From a virus, in IMG/VR virus record IMGVR_UViG_3300047274_000085, positions 1 through 20,831 of that record: a DNA stretch of 20,831 nt. One strand, given 5' to 3'. Under the pieces are notes generated by a model. That model made no database searches. It was not told where the DNA came from and saw nothing but the letters and a program-made list of their open reading frames with translations. Below, piece by piece: positions 12,484 through 18,959 of the stretch. Both the position numbers and the translations under genes were made by a program. The first letter of the stretch is position 1. The number at the start of each line of letters is the position of its first letter.

Positions 12484-15400
12484 GCCCAGAGATCTCGCCA
12501 GTGTTCTTCAAGCGTAATGGAATGTAAATGAATTCCACTGCCTTAACTGGTTCAATAGCGATATCAATGTACAACTCGTTACGATCGATTCTGCTTGGAG
12601 TGTTGTTAGACTCATCGCAAACTACTAGGTAGTCGTAAAGAGCACGTTGACCTACTAGTTCTAATAATAGGCTTTCAACTGCGGCCTTAATCTCATCTCT
12701 AGTGATCTTGTCATTAGGTTCAAAGATATAAGGTTTAGCAAGAGCACTTAGCTGTCTACGTAGATAAACTACTAGACGTGCTACGTTAATACGATCTAAT
12801 GCACTTGCGGCTCTAGCACGAGTATATTGGCCATAGTTAACTAGACCAGTACCTGTGATAAATGTAATTGGGTTTACTTTAATGCTTGCTAGTGTATCAC
12901 GTTGACCAACGTTTAGAGCGACTGATTTAAATTCGCCTTCTTGGCTGTCAACATAACCAACTGCTGTAGCATTAGTAATACCGCCACGACGTACACCTGC
13001 TGGTGCAAACCATGGATAAGCAACTTGGTCGTTCAACGCGATAGTGCGTAGGATCATGTGGCTTGGTGGAACAACTACGTTGTTACCAAAGTTATCGCTG
13101 GTGTAACCCCATGGATAAAATACGCCTAGATACTCATCGCTAGATACTAGACCAACATCGTTGTCTTCTACTGCTAGATCTTGGTTTGTACCCCAATTTA
13201 ACAATGTTGTAGCATCGCTGGTTAAACGTGCAGGTGTGTCGCCAACTACGAATGCTGTTAATCCACGATCGTAGTTTAAGCTAACTAGTTCACCGATTAG
13301 TTCTGGATAACCTGGGCAAGCAATCAAGTTAAACACACGTGATTCTTCATCACGGATCTGTTGGTTGCTGTTTACAGTTGCCTGTAGAGCTTGTACGATA
13401 ACCTTGCGCTGTGCCTTACGTCCAAATGTTCCTGAACCGTCTTCTTGGTTTCCGGACTCTGTTACCCAACGGTGTGGATAGTAGCTGTCCATTGACTCGC
13501 TGTTGTTGAAACGCTCGTTGTCTCCGGCGACATCAACATAATTCTGTACGAATTTCTTAACGTTGAATCCTGAACGACGTAGGTTCCATAGCAACATGCC
13601 TTTTGGATATAGTGCTGGATCTGGAGCGTCAAAGTCTAGGAAGTTGTTGGTTAATAAGTCTTCAATTGACCCAGCTTCATCACTGTTTGCGCCTGCTGTG
13701 TTGTAACGAGCATCAGCGAATAACACACCGTCTTCTGTGCTTTGGTCTGTCTTGTCAACTAATACCCAACGCTGTAGATCTTTGTTGTACTTGTAGATAG
13801 TTGGGAAATTCTCAATATCGTTTGTGTCAATCCATAGATCGCCGTTAGCCAATGGGCTATCGTCGCTCTGTGTTTCTGGTTCTGTTGCAGAAACGATAGG
13901 ACCTGCTGGATCAGTAGCATCATCCCCTGTGTCATAGAATGGGCTTGTTGAATCTTTGTAGCCTACCCATGTAGAACCGTTGTGAATCATGATGTCAATT
14001 TCATCAACAACTGAGCTATACCATAATGTACCGTCTTCAGTTAATGAACTTGGAGCATCTGCGCCAGCTGTGTAGCTTAGTTCTTCCCATAGTGTAGCAA
14101 GGAAGTCTGCACCAGTGCCAGCAGCCGCATCAACTAGGTTAGTAGTTGCCGCAGATCCAGATGTTGCAAAACCAATGTCGGATAATCCGCCATCTGTGTC
14201 AGTGATTAACATTTCACCGCCCTGTGCATGGCTGATCACAACTCTGTTCTGGCTGTCAACTTCTGCTGTAACATTTTGGAATCCAGCGGAATTAATTGCG
14301 CCGGCTACAACATCTGCATCAGTTGTGGCACCAGTCGCTGTAAAGCTAACTGTTATTACTGATTCTAAACTTTCGCTTCCAGCATCTGATTCTGCTAGAT
14401 TAAAAGTATATGTGCCAGCCGCTAAACTCGATGCTGTAATCTTAGCAGAAGTGATTGTTGTTGCACCGACTGCGGATCTACGGAAAATTGTAAAATCTGC
14501 AACTGTTGGGAATGTGTCAACACCAGAATTTTCTGTTACGTTAGATTTGGTAAACAATGTTCCAACTGCTAGGTTTGCACCACCACCCGTTCTGTCTAAA
14601 TTGTATAGAGCTGACTGATTTGTAGCATAGATAGGAGCCTCAACTGCTTCCCATAGCTGTGTTGTTGAATTATAACGCTTGACTCTCCAACGTGCTCCGC
14701 TGTTTGGTTCTGTAGTTTTAATCCATACAGACCCAGTTGGACGTGGCTGAGTGTCACGTGTCTTATAAGCAGGAACTTGTGTATGTTTGTCGATGGTTAA
14801 CTTAGGCATGTAGTATGTGCCGGCTGTTAGACCTAGTGCAGATAATGTAGCTGTGCCTGCCGCAACTACAATGCTGTTAACTGTACCGTCGGAATAAATT
14901 TCTAATACGTTATTTCTAACACCAGCACTTACGCCACTAATTGCCGCATCATTAATTGAGTCAGCTACTGCGCTGATTGTTGTTCCGTCTATAGTGACAG
15001 TGTTACCGTTAAGTAAAAGTGTTGTTGCATCGACGATAGTTCCTACTGCACCGCCAAGCACTGTTGGCCAGCTTGCTGTCCAGTCGTTTGAACCAACTTT
15101 AACCCATGCTCCGTCTCTGTTCTTGTAGAACATTTCGTTAGCTGTTGAAGTTGTAACAATAGCGTAGTCGCCAATTGCGCCAACGGATGTTTTCGGAATA
15201 CCACTAGATACCTTAGTTGTATCTGTAATCACGATCGGAGTCTTATTAGTGAATGTCTGTGCCGAAGCCGGTGAGCTTGTGCTCTTAGCTGTGCCGTCCC
15301 ATTCAAAAATACCAAATGCTGTGTTGGCAGTGTCAAACCAGTATGTACCGTTTGATGGTTCACCAGTTGGTGCATCTGCGCTAGCATCTAGCTGATTTAG

Positions 15401-15745
15401 GTCAACGTCTGCACGTACTACGAAAGCACGGTTGCTAACACCTAACAAGCTATAGGCCGCTTGTAGACCGTATTCGTTCTGCTCGCCAGCATGGATAGGA
15501 TTGTTATTAGCGTCAGTTTTAAATACTGGATCGCCGAATGTATCCGCCAAGTCTTTCTGGCTAGTTAGAAGATAAACTTCTCCAGCGTTGGCCTTAAGTG
15601 TGCCAGGTGCTGTACCTGTGCCTCCGCCGTTGGATTTGTTTTCAGCTGAGGCGACAATAATCAAAGGTACTGTGCCAGGCTCAGCTGGTGTATAAAAGGA
15701 TTCGTCAATTACCTTGACTTCTACGCCTGGTGAACTTAATGCCAT
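12479..15745 (-). CDS. gp18: Tail sheath protein gp18, greatly enlarged with repeated modules
   Basis: A 1088-aa sheath protein (T4 gp18 is 659 aa). Residues 1-115 and 675-1088 match the conserved sheath parts: the MALSSPGVEVKVIDES start, ALQATVNSNQQIRDEESR, an APAGVRRGGI loop, and the C-terminal polymerising domain (ASALDRINVARLVVYLRRQL, then LYDYLVVCDESNN). The 560 residues between hold at least five short Gly-Trp modules of the form G-x-x-W-x-x-T ... NG-x-W at about 132-152, 192-217, 338-367, 572-595 and 635-663. Between them are two beta-rich blocks with alanine/aspartate-rich helices (ADSINDAAISGVSAGV; VVAGAINSAGFQNVTAEV). The inserts should decorate the outside of the sheath. It has an AATAAATA late box, a 27-base leader with AGGAG, and gp19 directly downstream. 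Confidence 0.96.
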   Translation of the reverse strand: MALSSPGVEVKVIDESFYTPAEPGTVPLIIVASAENKSNGGGTGTAPGTLKANAGEVYLLTSQKDLADTFGDPVFKTDANNNPIHAGEQNEYGLQAAYSLLGVSNRAFVVRADVDLNQLDASADAPTGEPSNGTYWFDTANTAFGIFEWDGTAKSTSSPASAQTFTNKTPIVITDTTKVSSGIPKTSVGAIGDYAIVTTSTANEMFYKNRDGAWVKVGSNDWTASWPTVLGGAVGTIVDATTLLLNGNTVTIDGTTISAVADSINDAAISGVSAGVRNNVLEIYSDGTVNSIVVAAGTATLSALGLTAGTYYMPKLTIDKHTQVPAYKTRDTQPRPTGSVWIKTTEPNSGARWRVKRYNSTTQLWEAVEAPIYATNQSALYNLDRTGGGANLAVGTLFTKSNVTENSGVDTFPTVADFTIFRRSAVGATTITSAKITASSLAAGTYTFNLAESDAGSESLESVITVSFTATGATTDADVVAGAINSAGFQNVTAEVDSQNRVVISHAQGGEMLITDTDGGLSDIGFATSGSAATTNLVDAAAGTGADFLATLWEELSYTAGADAPSSLTEDGTLWYSSVVDEIDIMIHNGSTWVGYKDSTSPFYDTGDDATDPAGPIVSATEPETQSDDSPLANGDLWIDTNDIENFPTIYKYNKDLQRWVLVDKTDQSTEDGVLFADARYNTAGANSDEAGSIEDLLTNNFLDFDAPDPALYPKGMLLWNLRRSGFNVKKFVQNYVDVAGDNERFNNSESMDSYYPHRWVTESGNQEDGSGTFGRKAQRKVIVQALQATVNSNQQIRDEESRVFNLIACPGYPELIGELVSLNYDRGLTAFVVGDTPARLTSDATTLLNWGTNQDLAVEDNDVGLVSSDEYLGVFYPWGYTSDNFGNNVVVPPSHMILRTIALNDQVAYPWFAPAGVRRGGITNATAVGYVDSQEGEFKSVALNVGQRDTLASIKVNPITFITGTGLVNYGQYTRARAASALDRINVARLVVYLRRQLSALAKPYIFEPNDKITRDEIKAAVESLLLELVGQRALYDYLVVCDESNNTPSRIDRNELYIDIAIEPVKAVEFIYIPLRLKNTGEISGL

Positions 15746-15777
15746 CTTAGAATCTCCTAAAGGTTTTGTTCTACTAG

Positions 15778-15785
15778 TATTTATT
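15778..15785 (-). promoter_or_regulatory. Late -10 box AATAAATA for gp18
   Basis: AATAAATA on the minus strand predicts a start near 15772 and a 27-base leader with AGGAG placed seven bases before ATG 15745. It lies in the 109-base spacer shared with the divergent HNH gene. Confidence 0.6.
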
Positions 15786-15841
15786 GGTTTCCAACCAAAA
15801 CCGCCCAGTTATACTACCTGAAAAGGGATGAAAAAGGGCAG

Positions 15842-15849
15842 GATAAATA
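15842..15849 (+). promoter_or_regulatory. Late -10 box GATAAATA for the HNH gene
   Basis: GATAAATA, CGTGT, ATG 15855 on the plus strand, the same five-base spacing as at minus-strand genes. It decides the start of the HNH gene. Confidence 0.6.
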
Positions 15850-15854
15850 CGTGT

Positions 15855-16196
15855 ATGACACGGCCTTTATGTATCTGCGGCCTAAGACCAGCCGCAATTA
15901 ACTATCACAAGAATGGACGCACCTTCTACCGTAAGAAGTGCGAAGCTTGCCTTAAGCATGGTGGAATAGAGAAAGGGCTACCGCGCTGGTATCGTGACGG
16001 TTATAGGATGAAGAACGTCTGCGACAAATGCGGGTTTAAGAGCAAGTATAAAGAGCAGTTTAATGTTTTTCACATGGACGGAAATCTAAACAATAGCCGC
16101 CCAAGTAATCTTAAGACAGTGTGTGCAAACTGTCAACGAGTCCTACATAAAGAGGGCGTTCAGTGGCGTCAGGGCGATCTACGACCAGATTTCTAA
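15855..16196 (+). CDS. Small HNH-type, double zinc-site nuclease
   Basis: A 113-aa protein with two zinc sites: C6-x-C8 with C29-x2-C32, and C56-x2-C59 with C90-x2-C93. Between the second pair lies HMDGN (H73, D75, N77) then N80 and NL, the usual layout of a treble-clef HNH nuclease, and H98 may complete it. The layout is like small phage HNH enzymes and distantly like T4 endonuclease VII, which resolves branched DNA before packaging. The gene is the only plus-strand one between gp18 and gp13. The start at 15855 is chosen for its late box; an in-frame ATG at 15828 lies upstream of that box and has no spaced ribosome site. Its 3' end overlaps the gp1 gene by 86 bases. It could be a packaging nuclease or a homing enzyme. 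Confidence 0.82.
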   Translation: MTRPLCICGLRPAAINYHKNGRTFYRKKCEACLKHGGIEKGLPRWYRDGYRMKNVCDKCGFKSKYKEQFNVFHMDGNLNNSRPSNLKTVCANCQRVLHKEGVQWRQGDLRPDF

Positions 16197-16806
16197 TCTG
16201 TTCAAATAGCTGATCAATAGTTCCGTTGTTATCAATTTCAAGGTCAATACCTTTGCCGATCCAAGCTGTTTCACTTGAGTGAATCTTTAGTGCTTCCATG
16301 CGAGCTTTGCTGATAGCCCAACTCATGTTAGTAGGACCGCAGTTCATATTGTATGCATCCTGATACCATTCGGGATCTGCTCCTCTAACTACTCTAACTA
16401 CTTTCCCGCCAGCATTATGTATAGCTTTAATTTCGTTAGGAAATCGCACGTCACTAATAACAATATCGTCGCTGGTCTTACGCATTTTGTTTTCTAAGCT
16501 AGCGATCCAGATGTCATCATGGAATCCATTTCGGCATACTTCGGTACCCCAATACTGTAGTACCCATCTAGGGGTTAGTGTGGGCATTCCTAGTCTTTCA
16601 GCCCACCACGGATCTACCTGCTCTCGCCATTCACGAGCTTCTTTAGTACGCCCTTCTAGTAAAGTACGATCCCAACCAAATACTGCGCTTACCGCATCTT
16701 TGAGAGTGTTTGCAAAGGAGTCTCGTCGGAATCCGTGAAAGTTAACCAAATAATCTGCGGCAGTATCTTTGCCGGAACCAATAAATCCAACGAATCCAAT
16801 AATCAT
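16111..16806 (-). CDS. gp1: Deoxynucleoside monophosphate kinase gp1
   Basis: A 231-aa homologue of T4 gene 1 dNMP kinase (241 aa), which phosphorylates dNMPs to dNDPs, including modified ones in T4. The P-loop GFIGSGKDT is at 7-15, a GFRRDSFANTLKDAVSAVFG helix follows, then the WVLQYWGTEVCR stretch and the IVISDVRFPNE strand, all typical of the family. It supplies the nucleotide pool for replication. The C-terminal coding bases are shared with the 3' end of the opposing HNH gene. AGGAGA precedes the ATG and sits in the loop of a seven-base hairpin (16806-16827). Having a nucleotide-metabolism gene between the sheath and gp13 structural genes is a departure from T4 order. Confidence 0.9.
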   Translation of the reverse strand: MIIGFVGFIGSGKDTAADYLVNFHGFRRDSFANTLKDAVSAVFGWDRTLLEGRTKEAREWREQVDPWWAERLGMPTLTPRWVLQYWGTEVCRNGFHDDIWIASLENKMRKTSDDIVISDVRFPNEIKAIHNAGGKVVRVVRGADPEWYQDAYNMNCGPTNMSWAISKARMEALKIHSSETAWIGKGIDLEIDNNGTIDQLFEQIRNLVVDRPDATERPLYVGLVDSLHTLS

Positions 16807-16827
16807 AGTATCTCCTAAGCGATACTA
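16806..16827 (-). promoter_or_regulatory. Hairpin displaying the gp1 ribosome-binding site
   Basis: tagtatc and gatacta form a seven-base perfect stem, and the eight-base loop holds the AGGA of the gp1 Shine-Dalgarno site. The stem reaches the first base of the start codon. It could set translation efficiency. A TATAAAATA sequence upstream on the minus strand might serve as promoter. Confidence 0.45.
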
Positions 16828-16863
16828 TATTTTATACAGATTTGTTACAAGGTCAAATTTTTC

Positions 16864-17625
16864 TTAGCCAATTATGAAACTGTAGCCAGTTCCACCAGAA
16901 ACTAGTGTTTCTAATTCTTTGTCTAGCTTTTCTAGGTCTTCTTTACCCGAGGATTTTAAATCAGAGCCGTTAAGTGCTCCACCACCTTGCGGGCCAGCGA
17001 TGCTGGCAAACTTACTGCGAGCTTCACCTAACATGATTTTACAGTTGGCTAGAGCATAATCTCTGATCCATTGCTTGGCATAAATGTCTTCAATTATAGT
17101 ATAGTCTGGTCTGTAATTTTGGCAACGTAGCATTAAAACTTCGCCTTCGGTAAACGGACGCTGTAGGATCCTTAGTGTACGGCTAGTAGGAATCCATTGG
17201 AATTCAATGTAGCTACCAAACATTTTACCCACCATTTCTTGATAACCAGCGAACATATAATAGGTGCTAATGCCTCCTAGCATTGTACTGTTCAACAAGT
17301 AGGTGTTTGTATAGGCTAGATTAAATGGCTCAAAATTAGTACCAGTTCCGCCGCCAGTTCTAGATCCTAGGGTTCTACGGAAAACACTTTGAACGTTGAT
17401 GATTTCTTGAGGGAGTGTGTAGTCGTTTTTGTCTTTTTCTAAGGTTAAAAACACATAGCTTTCTTCTACAGAATTTGAACTACGCTGTCTAAATCTAGTT
17501 AGAGCGCGATCTAATGCAGTTTCATAATGCACTGGATCTAATTCTACATCAATCATACCGTCACCTAGCATAGTGCGGCAATAATCGTATACTCGTTGTT
17601 TAACTTCTGTTGGATTGTCTGACAT
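16864..17625 (-). CDS. gp13: Neck protein gp13
   Basis: A 253-aa homologue of T4 gp13 (309 aa), a head-to-tail neck protein that joins the portal vertex after packaging. Family-like features are the helical start (VKQRVYDYCRTMLGD), the LDPVHYETALDRALTRFRQRS helix, the VFLTLEKDKNDYTLPQEIINVQSVFR beta segment and the YAKQWIRDYALANCKIMLGEARSKFA helix near the end. The C-terminus is G-rich. The start is ATG 17625 (MSDNPTEV), served by GGGGGAG; an earlier in-frame ATG at 17640 abuts the promoter and would give an untranslatable leader. It is divergent from its partner gp14. Confidence 0.9.
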   Translation of the reverse strand: MSDNPTEVKQRVYDYCRTMLGDGMIDVELDPVHYETALDRALTRFRQRSSNSVEESYVFLTLEKDKNDYTLPQEIINVQSVFRRTLGSRTGGGTGTNFEPFNLAYTNTYLLNSTMLGGISTYYMFAGYQEMVGKMFGSYIEFQWIPTSRTLRILQRPFTEGEVLMLRCQNYRPDYTIIEDIYAKQWIRDYALANCKIMLGEARSKFASIAGPQGGGALNGSDLKSSGKEDLEKLDKELETLVSGGTGYSFIIG

Positions 17626-17640
17626 TTCGTTCTCCCCCAT

Positions 17641-17656
17641 TATTTATCGCTAAATA
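17641..17656. promoter_or_regulatory. Back-to-back late promoters for gp13 and gp14
   Basis: ATAAATA (minus, 17641-17647) and CTAAATA (plus, 17650-17656) are separated by two bases, forming a near-palindrome. T4 late promoters need only the -10 box, so two can sit this close. The predicted leaders are about ten bases (gp13, starting GGAGA) and two bases (gp14). Confidence 0.65.
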
Positions 17657-17663
17657 TTGTACT

Positions 17664-18959
17664 ATGCCACGATTATCACTTTACAAACCCGAAAAAGGTG
17701 CAGACTATAAGTTTATAGATCGCCAAATTTCTGAAATGTTTCAGATTGGTGGTACAGACGTTTATCTGCACAAATATCTAGGACCTAGAAATCCAGACGA
17801 TGCAGATGCTACGGCTGATCAACCGCAGTATGACGTTGTTAAAGAAACTAACATACAAGACCTATTATTTTTAGAAAATCGTGATAGGAAGTATAGTTCT
17901 GATATCTATAGAATACGTGGTGTATACAATGTACAAGATATTGATTTTAATCTAAGTCAATTTGCTTTGTTTATTGAAAACGATACGATTTTCATGACTG
18001 TACACATCAACGACTTTGTTAAAAACATAGGTCGTAAACCCGTAGCCGGTGATGTTGTTGAGTTACCGCATTTGAGAGACGAACACGCCCTCAACGATCA
18101 CGACATAGCCCTACCAAGATTTTTTGTTATCAGTGATGTTGCTAGAGCCGCAGAAGGATTTAGCAAAACATGGTATCCACATTTATATAGATTAAAATTA
18201 AGTAAGTTTAATGACCAGCAACAGTTTTCAGATATCCTCGTTAAGCCTGCTGATTCAGATGTTAACTTCAAAGGTGAATTTAGTTCTACAACAACATACA
18301 AAGTAGGAGATGTTGTTAGATATGAAGGCAGTCTATATCAAGTAACCGCAGAAACTACAGGTAACTTGCCCACAGACGCAGATTATTTCAGCACGTATAC
18401 TGGTCCTAGTCTACAACAGGTGCTTAGTGCTAGATCTAAAGAGTTAGAAATCAATGATGCTGTACTAGCTCAAGCAGAATCTGATTCGCCACTGAGCGGA
18501 TACCAAACTGAACAATTCTATACACTAGCAGTTGACGACCAAGGTAAACCCTTGTTAAAGACAGCAGACGAAACAGATATAGATACTTCTTCTACAACAT
18601 TAGATGCTAGTCGCATGGCTGAGAGACCAAAGAGGAGTGGATATACCGGTTACTTATTAGGAGACGGTATACCAGACAATGGTGTAGATTTTGGTCATGG
18701 TACTGCTTTCCCAGCCAGTGCCGTTGACGGTGACTATTTCTTAAGGACAGACTTCTTTCCAAATCGTCTGTTTAGATTTGACGGTATACGCTGGATCAAG
18801 AGAGAGGATGCTGTACGACATACACTAACAAATACCGATTCTCGTAGCACTCTTAAAACCGGTTTCATTAATAATACAACCACTGATACTATTGCTGGAG
18901 AAGAAGTAGCTGAAAGACAAGCACTTTCTAAGGCACTTAAACCTAAGGCGGATCTATAA
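17664..18959 (+). CDS. gp14: Neck protein gp14 with inserted modules
   Basis: A 431-aa homologue of T4 gp14 (256 aa). The conserved first 190 residues include ETNIQDLLFLENRDRKY, a DIYRIRGVYNVQD segment, HINDFVKNIGRKPVAGDVVELPH and HLYRLKLSKFND. Two additions are visible. Residues 201-245 have the form of a chitin-binding-type module (TYKVGDVVRYEGSLYQVT), and residues 355-380 carry DGDYFLRTD ... LFRFDGIRWIK, the same kind of Gly-Trp module seen in gp18. Between them (residues 250-270) lies the conserved ELEINDAVLAQAE segment. gp14 joins gp13 at the neck. The start at 17664 follows the CTAAATA late box by seven bases; an ATG at 17610 would lie inside the gp13 gene. The stop overlaps the gp15 start by one base. 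Confidence 0.88.
   Translation: MPRLSLYKPEKGADYKFIDRQISEMFQIGGTDVYLHKYLGPRNPDDADATADQPQYDVVKETNIQDLLFLENRDRKYSSDIYRIRGVYNVQDIDFNLSQFALFIENDTIFMTVHINDFVKNIGRKPVAGDVVELPHLRDEHALNDHDIALPRFFVISDVARAAEGFSKTWYPHLYRLKLSKFNDQQQFSDILVKPADSDVNFKGEFSSTTTYKVGDVVRYEGSLYQVTAETTGNLPTDADYFSTYTGPSLQQVLSARSKELEINDAVLAQAESDSPLSGYQTEQFYTLAVDDQGKPLLKTADETDIDTSSTTLDASRMAERPKRSGYTGYLLGDGIPDNGVDFGHGTAFPASAVDGDYFLRTDFFPNRLFRFDGIRWIKREDAVRHTLTNTDSRSTLKTGFINNTTTDTIAGEEVAERQALSKALKPKADL

Noticed and set aside
14115-14618. 167-codon open frame opposite gp18
   Set aside because: Its A/V/S-rich composition mirrors the repetitive T/A-rich sheath insert on the other strand; no motif, promoter or ribosome site.
15784-15802. 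Short inverted repeat ttggt/accaa near the gp18 promoter
   Set aside because: Five-base stem only, no T-run; too weak to call an operator or terminator.
15828-15854. ATG 15828 as HNH gene start
   Set aside because: It precedes the late box and has no properly spaced ribosome site; the first zinc cysteines follow the ATG at 15855.
17626-17640. ATG 17640 as gp13 start
   Set aside because: It abuts the -10 box, upstream of the predicted transcript start; ATG 17625 has GGGGGAG before it.
17610-17663. ATG 17610 as gp14 start
   Set aside because: It lies within the gp13 gene and upstream of the CTAAATA box; the T4-like protein starts at MPRLSLYK.
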